Assembly: GCF_041468085.1 (NCBI RefSeq)
Contig: NZ_CP121017.1
Span: 3,537,676-3,601,675 of the forward strand
DNA: 64,000 nucleotides
Source: Tistrella mobilis
GTDB taxonomy: Bacteria; Pseudomonadota; Alphaproteobacteria; Tistrellales; Tistrellaceae
Reading direction: 5' to 3'
Part shown: positions 36,051 to 44,186 of the stretch, piece after piece
Position numbering within the stretch: position 1 is the stretch's first letter
Layout of the letters: each line of letters begins with the position of its first letter
The notes under the pieces: model-generated
The model's input: only the letters and a program-made list of their open reading frames with translations
The model's database searches: none
Told to the model about the DNA's origin: nothing
Made by a program: the position numbers and the translations under genes

Positions 36051-36947
36051 TCAGATCTTGCGCGCCTGGACGCGGGCGAACAGGCCTTCCGGACGGAAAA
36101 CCAGCACCGCGGCCATCACGAGATAGATGATGAACAGCTCGGCATCGGGCATCAGATGCACTGCACCGGCCCGGGCCAGCCCCACGATCAGGGCGCCGAC
36201 CGCGGCGCCTTCGATCGACCCCAGCCCGCCGATGATCACCACCGCAAAGCTCAGAATGATCACGCCGACGCTGAGGCCCGGCTGTACCGAGATCTGCGGC
36301 GCGGTGAAGGCACCGCCGAGCGCCGCCAGAAACACGCCGCAGAGAAAGGCGCCGACATAGACCCGGTTGATGTTGACGCCCATCGAAGCCGACATCTCAG
36401 GGTTGTGGATGACGGCGAGGACGATCTTCCCGATGGTGGTGCGATTGAGCCCGAACCAGACGGCGAGACCGCAAAGCACGGCAAGCCCGATCAGGGCGAT
36501 GTCGTAACCCACATAGAACAGCGGCCCGGCCTCGATATTGCCGAACAGCATGTAGGGCTCCGACACGTAATAGGGATCGACGCCCCAGACCAGCTTGACC
36601 AGGTCTTCGAGCATCAGGAACAGCGCATAGGTGACCAGCACCAGCAGCACCTCGTCACGGCCGTAGAACAGCCGGAGCAGGCCGCGTTCCAGCAGCGGCC
36701 CCAGCAGCGCCGCGACACCGGCGGCCGCCAGCAGCATGGCCAGCAGCGACCATTCGGGGGCCAGCCCCAGGCTCACGAACCAGGCGACGGTGGAGGCGGC
36801 GGCATAGGCGCCGATCGCATAGAAGCTGCCATGGGCGATGTTCAGGATCTTCAGCACGCCGAAGACCAGGGTCAGCCCCAGTGCCACGATGAACAGCCAG
36901 GCTGCATAGATCAGCCCGTCCACGAGGACGGTGAGCAGAAGCTCCAT
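36051..36947 (-). CDS. ABC transporter permease, LivH-type (second cluster)
   Basis: A 298-residue permease. VDGLIYAAWLFIVALGLTLVFGVLKILNIAHGSFYAIGAY is the LivH N-terminus; VVIIGGLGSIEGAAVGALIVGL is the ATPase-coupling loop. It lies 114 bases after the binding-protein gene and 14 before livM. Confidence 0.9.
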   Translation of the reverse strand: MELLLTVLVDGLIYAAWLFIVALGLTLVFGVLKILNIAHGSFYAIGAYAAASTVAWFVSLGLAPEWSLLAMLLAAAGVAALLGPLLERGLLRLFYGRDEVLLVLVTYALFLMLEDLVKLVWGVDPYYVSEPYMLFGNIEAGPLFYVGYDIALIGLAVLCGLAVWFGLNRTTIGKIVLAVIHNPEMSASMGVNINRVYVGAFLCGVFLAALGGAFTAPQISVQPGLSVGVIILSFAVVIIGGLGSIEGAAVGALIVGLARAGAVHLMPDAELFIIYLVMAAVLVFRPEGLFARVQARKI

Positions 36948-37061
36948 CGGAGAGGTCTCCGGGAAGACGACGGGTGGGGCTTGCGCCCGAGACGGAACGG
37001 CCGGTCCGGGCGGCGGGGCGGATTGCCCACCGGCCGGACCGGCCGCGGAGGACGGGTCGGG

Positions 37062-38364
37062 TCAGTTGCACTCTGCGCCGGGGAAACCGGCCTTGATCCA
37101 GTCGATCGCCTTCATGTCGGCGGGCGGGTTCACGCACTTCGCCGGATAGCGGCCGATATCCTCGATCACCACCATCTTCTTGTCGGCGTCATAGCGGGTG
37201 CGGCCGAAGGCGATGTCCTGGATCGCCTGATGGCCGTCGCCATTGGCCATGGTGATGGTGCCGGCCGGGCTTTCCCAGCTGGAGCCCTTGAGCGCCGCCG
37301 CGATCTCGTCCGGGGTCGGCTTCTTGCCGCCATTCGACGCCATCGCCTTCTCGACCGCGGTCTTCAGACCAAGCAGCGCCTGCGCCATGCGGTACGGGGC
37401 CTGGACGGGGTAGACGCCATGCTCGGCGGTGTAGGCCTTCTGCCACCAGTCATTGAGCGGGCTCGGCTGGCTCATCAGACCATAGGCGCCGCGGGCGCCG
37501 ATGATGGTGCCGTCGGGCATCTTGTCGCCTAGCGCCGGCAGCACATGGTCGGCGGCGGACAGTACCACCTGGCTGCGCTTGAACAGGCCGCGCGGACCGG
37601 CCTGCAGGATCAGCGCCTGAAGATCGCCGCCCCAGTTGCTGGAATAGACCAGATCCGACCCCTGACGGAGCAGCGCCGAGACTTCGGTGCCGTACTGGCC
37701 GGCGCCGAACTTCGGCAGCAGATCGGCTTCGAACTTCGCCTCGGGATAGAGCTGCCCCATGGAGGCGACGAAGTCGTTGCGGCTGTCATGGCCCCAGGCA
37801 TAGTCCTGGTTGATCGCACTGTAGGTGCCGACCTTGACGCCCTTGTCCTTCATGTAGCGGACAAGGCCGACGTTATCCATCGTCGCATGCGCGGCGGTGC
37901 GGAAGACATAGCTGAACTTGTTGTCTTCGAAGATCCGCGGCGTGCCGCAGTCGAACAGGATCAGCAGCGCCTTCAGCTCTTCCGCCACCGGCCCCACCGC
38001 CAGACAGTCGCCCGAGCTGATATAGCCCACCACCGCGTCCACCTGTTCACGCTGGATCAGGTTACGCAGCTCCTGCACCTGCTTGGTGGCGCCGCCGGCC
38101 TCGTCGATGATCACCGGCTGGATTTCGAGCCCGCCGAAGCCCTTGGTCGCATAGGGGGCCGGCGTTCAGCCCGGCGATCATGGTCTTGGCGCCGTTCGCC
38201 GCCGGCACGCCGAAGGCTTCCGCCGCCTGGCCGGACAGGAAGGTGACGATGCCGAGCTTGAAGGTCTCGGCCGAGGCGGGAGCCGCCCCGAGGGCAAGGG
38301 CCGCGGCGGCGACGCCGCCGGCCAGGCCGCAGACGAAGCGGCCCAGGCGCGTGCGCATGGTCAT
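37062..38364 (-). pseudogene. Liv-type substrate-binding protein gene with a frameshift
   Basis: Two overlapping frames together make one binding protein. The first (from ATG 38364, AGGGAGGA site) gives the signal peptide and mature start AETFKLGIVTFLSGQAAEAFGVPAANGAKTMIAGLNAG; reading then leaves frame at a run of five G (38154-38158, plus strand). The second frame continues with VIIDEAGGATKQVQELRNLI through the rest to the stop at 37062. Removing one base restores a 433-residue protein. It is either a recent pseudogene or a sequencing error in the homopolymer. Confidence 0.8.
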
Positions 38365-38417
38365 TGGTGGTTCCTCCCTTCAGGCGCCGTCCGGGAGCGT
38401 CCCGCCGGCCCTGCCGT

Positions 38418-38440
38418 TTGTTCGAACAAGCGTCCGTTCG
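38418..38440. promoter_or_regulatory. Candidate repressor operator upstream of the Liv/acyl-CoA ligase operon
   Basis: TTGTTCGAACAA (38418-38429) is a perfect palindrome, overlapped by an imperfect dyad CGAACAAGCGTCCGTTCG (38423-38440). It lies 54-76 bases before the binding-protein start. Size and form suit a TetR-type operator. No TetR gene is in the window near it. Confidence 0.5.
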
Positions 38441-38529
38441 ATGCATCGGCCGCCGATCCCGCCATCCCATGTCCCAAGGCGCCACATTCCGGTTACCTCC
38501 CGGATGGCGCCTCAAACAGTGTTCGGATG

Positions 38530-38813
38530 TCGACTCGGCCGCTCTTTTTGTAAGGATATTGCCGGGCCATCTTAGGAGCCTGAGACAGGGCGGGTCAATG
38601 GATCAGGTCGGATGGTCTGTTATATGGACCTGTTGTGCAGGTGCAGCATTCGGAACATCGGGCTGAAAGCCCCAGAATTCCTGGAGTCCGACGGCATGCC
38701 GTCTGCAAAAAAATTTTCTTATCTCGTGCGAAACTGCACATCATCACGACGGATTGTCGGACCATCGGACAATTTGAGCCACAACCTGGCCGGGATGAAC
38801 GACGGTTTCGCAC
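38530..38813. other. Non-coding, less GC-rich stretch
   Basis: This segment between the Liv operon promoter region and the DUF2239 terminator holds no convincing gene. It contains two A/T-rich patches (AAAAAAATTTTCTTAT near 38706 and AAAAAAA at 38814). The plus-strand frame at 38612-38992 runs through the terminator hairpin and has no family match, so it was not called. Confidence 0.4.
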
Positions 38814-38855
38814 AAAAAAATGGCGTGCAGCCGCCGGAGGGGACGACTGCACGCC
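38814..38855 (-). terminator. Rho-independent terminator of the DUF2239 gene
   Basis: On the minus strand GGCGTGCAGTCGTC and GGCGGCTGCACGCC form a stem of 9 perfect pairs plus extension, followed by ATTTTTTT. It is 125 bases after the DUF2239 stop. Confidence 0.85.
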
Positions 38856-38979
38856 GGGAACGCCCCTCTGCCGGCAGGGGCCGCCGGCCTGGGGATGACG
38901 GGCGTTCCGATCACCTGGAACGGCCCGATCTTCCTGCACCCGGCCCGCCCCCGCAAACGAGGCTTTCTCGGGGTGAGGG

Positions 38980-39585
38980 TCAGGAGGATTGACCCTTTTC
39001 GGCCGCCCCCTCGTCCAGGGCACCCGCGGCCAGGCGGGACGCATGCCGGGCGATATCGGCGGGCCAGCCGGCCGTCGCTGCGTCGAAACCCGCGCGGTCG
39101 CCCGCATGCAGCGCCCTGAGCGCCGCCTCGTACCCCGGCAGATCGCCGGCCATGGCGGTCATGAAGCGGTGGGCGGCGGCCTGGGCCGCGCGGATGCGCG
39201 CCGGGCCGGCATCGCGGCGGCGCGCCTCTTCCACCAGCCGGCGCAGGGCGACGGAAGCGCCGCCCGGCTGGTCCGCCAGCCAGTCCCAGTGCCGCGGCAG
39301 CAGGGTCACTTCGCGCGCGACCACCCCCAGCTTCGGCCGGCCGCGGCCGCGCGGGGCCTCTTCCGGCACCGGATCGGGGGCAAGGCGTGCCACCACCTCG
39401 TCGGCCGAGCCGCGCAGATCCAGATCGATCACCGCGCCGCTCCGGTCGTCGAAGACCAGCACAGGACCGCCCGCCCCGGCCTCCATCGCGGCCGTCACGG
39501 CCGCGGCGACGCGGGCGAGAGGACCGGCGGCTATGCGGCGCGGGCCGTCGAAGGCGGTGCAGGGGGTGGAGGCGGTGACGGGCAT
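38980..39585 (-). CDS. DUF2239 family protein
   Basis: A 201-residue cytoplasmic protein beginning MPVTASTPCTAFDGPRRIAAG. The block RGRPKLGVVAREVTLLPRHWDWLADQPGGASVALRRLVEEAR is the family hallmark and resembles a DNA-associated helix set. The function is unknown. It is divergent from a GIY-YIG gene with a shared promoter region holding two identical 10-base palindromes. The longer frame upstream crosses that region and is rejected. Confidence 0.8.
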   Translation of the reverse strand: MPVTASTPCTAFDGPRRIAAGPLARVAAAVTAAMEAGAGGPVLVFDDRSGAVIDLDLRGSADEVVARLAPDPVPEEAPRGRGRPKLGVVAREVTLLPRHWDWLADQPGGASVALRRLVEEARRRDAGPARIRAAQAAAHRFMTAMAGDLPGYEAALRALHAGDRAGFDAATAGWPADIARHASRLAAGALDEGAAEKGQSS

Positions 39586-39618
39586 CGGCCAAGCCTTTCG
39601 GTGAGCGAGGCCGATTTT

Positions 39619-39630
39619 ATACCCGGGTAT
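39619..39630. promoter_or_regulatory. Palindromic operator, copy 1 (core TACCCGGGTA)
   Basis: ATACCCGGGTAT is a perfect palindrome 34 bases before the DUF2239 start. The core is identical to copy 2, whose centre is 52 bases away, close to five helical turns. Confidence 0.7.
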
Positions 39631-39667
39631 TATTCTCTTGGCAAACCGCGCGCCGGATGGTATCGCA

Positions 39668-39685
39668 TTTTTACCCGGGTAAAAA
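39668..39685. promoter_or_regulatory. Palindromic operator, copy 2 (core TACCCGGGTA)
   Basis: TTTTTACCCGGGTAAAAA is an 18-base perfect palindrome 20 bases before the GIY-YIG start, where it would cover the promoter or ribosome region. It probably binds the same dimeric regulator as copy 1. Confidence 0.75.
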
Positions 39686-39705
39686 ATATCGGAAAGGACG
39701 ATGTG

Positions 39706-40050
39706 ATGGACCGACAGGATCGCAAGGCGGCGATCAGCGCCTGGAAAGAGCGCAGGAATGCTGCGGGCATCTATGCCCTGCGTTCCGCCACGACCGGTGC
39801 GGTCTGGGTGGGCGCGGCGCCGGATGTGCGGACGATCCGCAACCGGATCCTGTTCACGCTGCGCCATGGCAGCCACCGGGCGCGCGATCTTCAGGCCGCC
39901 TGGGCCGGCGACGGCGAGGCGGGGCTGGGCTTCGAGGTGCTGGAGGTGATGGATCCGGGCGAGGAAACCCCGGCGCCCTATGTCGTCACCGACTGGCTGA
40001 AGGCCCGTACCGCCCATTGGCGGGCGGCGCTGAAGGCCCACCCCCTCTGA
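39706..40050 (+). CDS. GIY-YIG nuclease-like protein
   Basis: A 114-residue protein. The N-terminal part reads GIYALRSATTGAVWVGAAPDVRTIRNRI: GIY is present and the YIG half is WVG. The spacing fits the small stand-alone GIY-YIG family. ATG 39706 has GGAAAGGA upstream; a GTG one codon earlier is possible. Divergent from DUF2239. Loss of the Tyr in the second half makes nuclease activity uncertain. Confidence 0.72.
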   Translation: MDRQDRKAAISAWKERRNAAGIYALRSATTGAVWVGAAPDVRTIRNRILFTLRHGSHRARDLQAAWAGDGEAGLGFEVLEVMDPGEETPAPYVVTDWLKARTAHWRAALKAHPL

Positions 40051-40068
40051 AGGCCCCCCTCTGACGGT

Positions 40069-40713
40069 TCAGCGCCTGGGCATCGCGAACGGGAACAGCG
40101 CCAGCCCGGCCAGGAAGCCGCCGATATGGGCGACCCAGGCCACCGATTCACCCTCTGCCCCCGGCGTGCCCCAGATGCCGGTGATCACCGCGGTCGCGAT
40201 CCAGAGCAGGGCCAGCGGCAGAATGGCACCGCCGCTGGCGCGATGGCGGCGCATGATGATCAGCACGCCCGCGAACAACCCGCTGATGCCGGCCGAAGCG
40301 CCGATCATCGGCACCATGCTCTCAGGATAGAGCAGCACATGGGCAAGCGCACCGGCCCCGCCGCAGACCAGATAGAACACCACCATGCGCAACGGGCCGA
40401 TCGCCCGCTCGACCCCCGCCCCCCAGGCCGCCAGCAGCGCCATGTTCATCAGCAGATGCAGGAAGCCGCCATGCAGGAACTGGAAGGTCAGCGGCGCGAT
40501 GATCGACGGCAGATCGAAACCGGGGCCATAGGTATAGCGGGCGGGAATGACCGCGCCATTGGCGATCAGCTCCCAATCGGTGGCCTGAGGCAGGATCTGG
40601 CGCACCAGATGCACGATCACATTGATGGCGATCAGGATCTGCGTCGCCCGCGGCAGGTTGAACATCGGCTGCCGGCGGCGCAGCTGCTCGGCCATGCGGG
40701 GATCGTGCTGCAT
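40069..40713 (-). CDS. Rhomboid family intramembrane serine protease
   Basis: A 214-residue six-helix protein. The catalytic Ser is in MIGASAGISGLFAG (GxSx) and the catalytic His in SVAWVAHIGGFLAG. The LHGGFLHLLMNMALLAAWG segment is the family HxxxHxxxN helix. ATG 40711-40713 is used; a TTG two codons upstream has better ribosome-site spacing. Substrate unknown. Confidence 0.9.
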   Translation of the reverse strand: MQHDPRMAEQLRRRQPMFNLPRATQILIAINVIVHLVRQILPQATDWELIANGAVIPARYTYGPGFDLPSIIAPLTFQFLHGGFLHLLMNMALLAAWGAGVERAIGPLRMVVFYLVCGGAGALAHVLLYPESMVPMIGASAGISGLFAGVLIIMRRHRASGGAILPLALLWIATAVITGIWGTPGAEGESVAWVAHIGGFLAGLALFPFAMPRR

Positions 40714-40761
40714 GCGCAAGTCTCGTCTCTCCTCTGCGGGGCCCGCGAAGAGGGCGGGACC

Positions 40762-40788
40762 GGGGCGCCGGCAGGCATCCGGCGCCCC
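40762..40788 (-). terminator. Hairpin after the SDR gene
   Basis: GGGGCGCCGG, loop CAGGCAT and CCGGCGCCCC form a perfect 10-bp stem 68 bases after the SDR stop and before the rhomboid gene. It has no T-run. Confidence 0.5.
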
Positions 40789-40856
40789 AGCATGTCGGCG
40801 ATCGGGCCGCCGCTGTCAATGGTGGCGGCCCGCCCGGCTTTCGACCCGACCCCGGA

Positions 40857-41606
40857 TCAGATCACGTTCAGCCGGTTCCAGGTCGGGCTGATCAGGATCT
40901 CGTTCAGGCAGACATGGGGCGGCATGGTGGCGACGAAGCGGATGGTCGCCCCCAGATCTTCCGACTGGAGCATCCGCGCCTTGTCTTCGGCCGATACCGG
41001 CACCGGGCGGCGGTCCAGGATCGGGGTGTTGACCTCGCCCGGGCAGATCGCGCAGGCGCGGATGCCGTTCTGGCCTTCCTCGATGTTCAGGCTGGCATTC
41101 ATCGCCAGCATGGCGTGCTTGGCGGAGTTGTAGGCCGGCCCCGTGAGGCGGGTGTCGTAGCGCCCGGCCCAGGACGACACATTGATGATCAGCCCGCCGC
41201 CGGCCTTGCGCATCGCCGGCAGCACAGCATGGGTGCAATAGAAGGCGCCGTCCAGATCGACCCGGATCACCTGATCCCAGCCTTCGGGCGACACCACGTT
41301 CCAGGCGCGTTCCGGCACGTTCAGCCCGGCGCTGTTGATCAGGATGTCGATCCGGCCCTGGGCGGCCAGGATCTCGTCCGCCACCCGCTTCACCTCGGCC
41401 TTGTCGGCCACGTCGAGCAGGGCGATCAGGGCCTGGCCACCGGCATCGCGGATCCGCCCGGCCACCGCCTCCAGCGGCTCGGCCCGCCGGCCGCTCAGAT
41501 AGACCACCGCACCGGCTTCGGCCAGCGCCACGGCCCCGGCCTCGCCGATGCCGCTGCCGGCACCAGTCACCCAGACGACCTGGCCGCTCAGGGGTTGGTC
41601 AGTCAT
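40857..41606 (-). CDS. Short-chain dehydrogenase (SDR)
   Basis: A 249-residue SDR starting MTDQPLSGQVVWVTGAGSGIG. The Ser-Tyr-Lys set is in NVSSWAGRYDTRLTGPAYNSAKHAML. The ATG at 41606 is chosen because a GAGAGGAG site sits 9 bases before it; the upstream ATG (41615) would abut the site. The C-terminus ISPTWNRLNVI differs from the usual VDGG, as in the CsgA/oxidoreductase SDR subgroup. Confidence 0.82.
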   Translation of the reverse strand: MTDQPLSGQVVWVTGAGSGIGEAGAVALAEAGAVVYLSGRRAEPLEAVAGRIRDAGGQALIALLDVADKAEVKRVADEILAAQGRIDILINSAGLNVPERAWNVVSPEGWDQVIRVDLDGAFYCTHAVLPAMRKAGGGLIINVSSWAGRYDTRLTGPAYNSAKHAMLAMNASLNIEEGQNGIRACAICPGEVNTPILDRRPVPVSAEDKARMLQSEDLGATIRFVATMPPHVCLNEILISPTWNRLNVI

Positions 41607-41635
41607 CAGGCGCATCTCCTCTCCCGGATGATCGT

Positions 41636-41654
41636 CCGGACACGGACTGTCCGG
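41636..41654. promoter_or_regulatory. Candidate operator, 7-base inverted repeat
   Basis: CCGGACA-CGGAC-TGTCCGG is a perfect inverted repeat 30 bases before the SDR start, in the divergent region shared with the plus-strand dienoyl-CoA reductase-like gene. A dimeric regulator is likely; none is encoded next to it. Confidence 0.5.
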
Positions 41655-41773
41655 TTGCGGATGAAATCATGCAGGAGCCGGCCGCCGACCGCCATGCCAA
41701 CGCGGCTTGAAACCGGGTTGGACACGCCGGAGCGCTTCCAGCCGTCCGCCTGCCCGCCTATGCTGAACGCCCT

Positions 41774-41800
41774 GCCCCATAAGATGCCGGCCCCATAAGA
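41774..41800. repeat. 11-base direct repeats
   Basis: GCCCCATAAGA occurs at 41774-41784 and 41790-41800, sixteen bases apart, in the same divergent intergenic region. Confidence 0.45.
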
Positions 41801-41867
41801 CATCGGGCGGAACCGGCGCACACCCGCGGGGCATCCGCAGGGACGGACAGGAGAGGAGATCCGGCAG

Positions 41868-42674
41868 ATGACCGGTTTCAGTTTCGATTTTACCGGCAAG
41901 ACCGTCTTCGTGATGGGCGGCACCTCGGGCATCAATCTGGGCATCGCCCATGGCTTCGCCCGGGCCGGTGCCGCGGTCGCCGTGGCAAGCCGCAAGCCCG
42001 AGAAGGTTCAGGCCGCCGTCGCCGACCTCGCCACCCATGGCGGCGCGGTCGAAGGCTATCAGTGCGATGTCCGCGACGTGGCCCAGGTGCGCGCGGCCTT
42101 CGAAGGCGCGGCCGCGGCGCTGGGCCCGATCGACGTGCTGATCTCGGGTGCCGCCGGCAACTTCCCGGCCCCGGCGCTCGGCATCTCGCCCAACGGCTTC
42201 CGGAGCGTGGTCGATATCGACCTGATCGGCACCTTCCATGTGATGCGCGAAGCCCATCCGCATCTGCGCAAACCGGGGGCCGCGATCGTCAACATCTCGG
42301 CCCCGCAGGCCTTTCAGGCCATGGAGCTGCAGGTCCATGTCTGCGCCGCCAAGGCCGGCGTCGACATGATCACCCGGGTGCTGGCCCAGGAATGGGGCCC
42401 GCAGGGCATCCGCATCAACAGCCTGGTCCCCGGCCCGATCGCCGGAACCGAGGGCATGGCGCGCCTTGCCCCCACGCCCGAGGCCAATGCCATGGTCGAT
42501 CGCAGCGTGCCGCTCCGCCGCCAGGGCAGCCCCGAAGACGTCGCCCGCGTCGCCCTGTTCCTGGCCTCGGACGCGGCATCCTATGTCAGCGGCGTGGTCC
42601 TGCCGGTCGATGGCGGCTGGTCGGCCGGCGGCGTGCCGCAGCTGACCCAGGGCTGGGGGCATGGCCAGGGCTGA
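41868..42674 (+). CDS. 2,4-dienoyl-CoA reductase-like SDR
   Basis: A 268-residue SDR beginning MTGFSFDFTGKTVFVMGGTSG. The YxxxK Tyr is absent: the region reads LQVHVCAAKAGVDMITRVLAQEWGPQGIRINSLVPGPIAGTEG. This agrees with peroxisomal-type 2,4-dienoyl-CoA reductases, which have LQVHAGSAKA at this site and use Lys/Asp chemistry. AAGNFPAPALGISPNGFRSVVDID matches the same group. It probably reduces unsaturated acyl-CoAs in beta-oxidation. Confidence 0.8.
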   Translation: MTGFSFDFTGKTVFVMGGTSGINLGIAHGFARAGAAVAVASRKPEKVQAAVADLATHGGAVEGYQCDVRDVAQVRAAFEGAAAALGPIDVLISGAAGNFPAPALGISPNGFRSVVDIDLIGTFHVMREAHPHLRKPGAAIVNISAPQAFQAMELQVHVCAAKAGVDMITRVLAQEWGPQGIRINSLVPGPIAGTEGMARLAPTPEANAMVDRSVPLRRQGSPEDVARVALFLASDAASYVSGVVLPVDGGWSAGGVPQLTQGWGHGQG

Positions 42675-42898
42675 TCCGCCCGGCCGCAGAGCCCCCTGCC
42701 CTCCAAAGACCAGAAACAGCCCGGCGCATGTCCTGCAATGGCCGAAAACGCCGGAAATCCGCCCTTGTGGACATAATCCCGCCCCCTTAGCCTCGTTCGG
42801 ATAAGACGGCCCGATCAGAAGACGCAGGATCAACTTGCCGATCGGGCCGCATACGCAGGGGAAGACTGCGGAAACGGACCTCACAGGGGGACCACGAC

Positions 42899-44173
42899 AT
42901 GACGAGGAAGACGGACGACAGGTGCGTGTCGACAAGACACGGCCTGGCCGGTCGGCTGTTGGCCGCTGCCGCCATGACCATCGCCGCAGCCGGGCCGGCG
43001 GCCCTGCCGGCAATGGCGGCCGGGATTTCGGGCGATGTGGTCAGGATCGGTGTGGTCAACGACCAGTCGGGGCCGCTGTCGGATCTGGCCGGCGCCGGAT
43101 CGGTGGTCGCGGCCGGGCTGGCGGTGGAGGATTTCAAGGCACTGGCGCCGTCGCTCAAAGTCGAGATCGTCGCGGCCGATCACCAGAACAAGGCCGATAT
43201 CGGCGTCGAGGTGGTGCGCAAATGGTACGAATCCGACGGCGTCGACATGGTGGTCGATGTCGGCAATTCGGCGGTCGCGCTGGCCGTGCAGTCCATCGCC
43301 CGCGAGCGGAACAAGCTGGTGGTCTATGCCGCGGTCGGCACCACCGACATCACCGGCAGCCAGTGTTCCCCCACCGGCCTTGCCTGGCTGCACGACAATT
43401 ACAACCTGGTCAGCGGCCCGATCCGCCGGCTGGTGGCGCAGGGCCAGGACAAATGGTTCTTCATCGCCGCCGATTATGCCTTCGGGCAGAACATGGTGAA
43501 GGAATCCGAAAGCGCGCTGAAGGCCGCCGGCGGTACCTCGACAGGCGCCGTCTTCCACCCGCTCGGCACCACCGACTACGCCTCTTTCCTGCTCCAGGCG
43601 CAGAGTTCCGGCGCGGATGTGATCGCCTTCGCCAATGCCGGCGCCCAGCTCGTCACCTCGATGAAGCAGTGGAACGAATTCGGCATGAGCACCGGCCCCC
43701 AGCGTGCGGTGGCGGAGCTGATGTTCCTGACCGACATCCACGGCATGGGGCTGGAAACCGCCCAGGGGCTGACCGGCGTCACCGCCTGGTACTGGGATCT
43801 GAACGACGGCACCCGCGCCTTTGCGCAGCGCTTTTTCGACCGGCACGGCGCCATGCCCACGGCACCGCAGGCCTCGGTCTATTCGGCGGTCCTGCACTAT
43901 CTGAAGGCGGTGGCGGCAACCGGCACCGACGAGACCGGGCGGGTCGTCGCCCATATGCGCGCGACGCCGGTCGACGACATCTACGCCCCCGGCGCCCGGC
44001 TGCGCGCGGACAACAAACTGGTCCACGACTTCTACCTCGTCCAGGTGAAGCAGCCGGGCGCGCTGGACAAGCCCTGGGCCTATTACAACGTGCTGGAGAC
44101 GATCCCGGCCGCCTATGCCTATCGTCCGCTCAGCGAAAGCGATTGCAGCCTGGTCACCGCTGCCGGCAAGTGA
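42899..44173 (+). CDS. Orphan Liv-type ABC substrate-binding protein
   Basis: A 424-residue precursor. A long signal peptide (to AALPAMAAG) precedes ISGDVVRIGVVNDQSGPLSDLAGAG, the type I binding-protein fold. Cys pairs occur at SQCSP and SDCSL. No permease or ATPase gene is next to it. The family is used for aromatic or amide ligands in related bacteria. An AGGGGG site precedes the ATG. Confidence 0.88.
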   Translation: MTRKTDDRCVSTRHGLAGRLLAAAAMTIAAAGPAALPAMAAGISGDVVRIGVVNDQSGPLSDLAGAGSVVAAGLAVEDFKALAPSLKVEIVAADHQNKADIGVEVVRKWYESDGVDMVVDVGNSAVALAVQSIARERNKLVVYAAVGTTDITGSQCSPTGLAWLHDNYNLVSGPIRRLVAQGQDKWFFIAADYAFGQNMVKESESALKAAGGTSTGAVFHPLGTTDYASFLLQAQSSGADVIAFANAGAQLVTSMKQWNEFGMSTGPQRAVAELMFLTDIHGMGLETAQGLTGVTAWYWDLNDGTRAFAQRFFDRHGAMPTAPQASVYSAVLHYLKAVAATGTDETGRVVAHMRATPVDDIYAPGARLRADNKLVHDFYLVQVKQPGALDKPWAYYNVLETIPAAYAYRPLSESDCSLVTAAGK

Positions 44174-44186
44174 CGGCCGGGCAGCT

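Noticed and set aside
38612-38992. A 126-codon plus-strand frame in the intergenic region before DUF2239
   Set aside because: It crosses a strong terminator of the opposite gene, has no ribosome site and no family likeness.
38989-39705. A long N-terminal extension of the GIY-YIG frame
   Set aside because: It would run through the DUF2239 gene and both operators; the ATG at 39706 with GGAAAGGA is the better start.
42899-44173. Considered as part of a complete ABC transporter operon
   Set aside because: No permease or ATPase gene is adjacent on either side; the neighbours are an SDR and a convergent DJ-1 gene.
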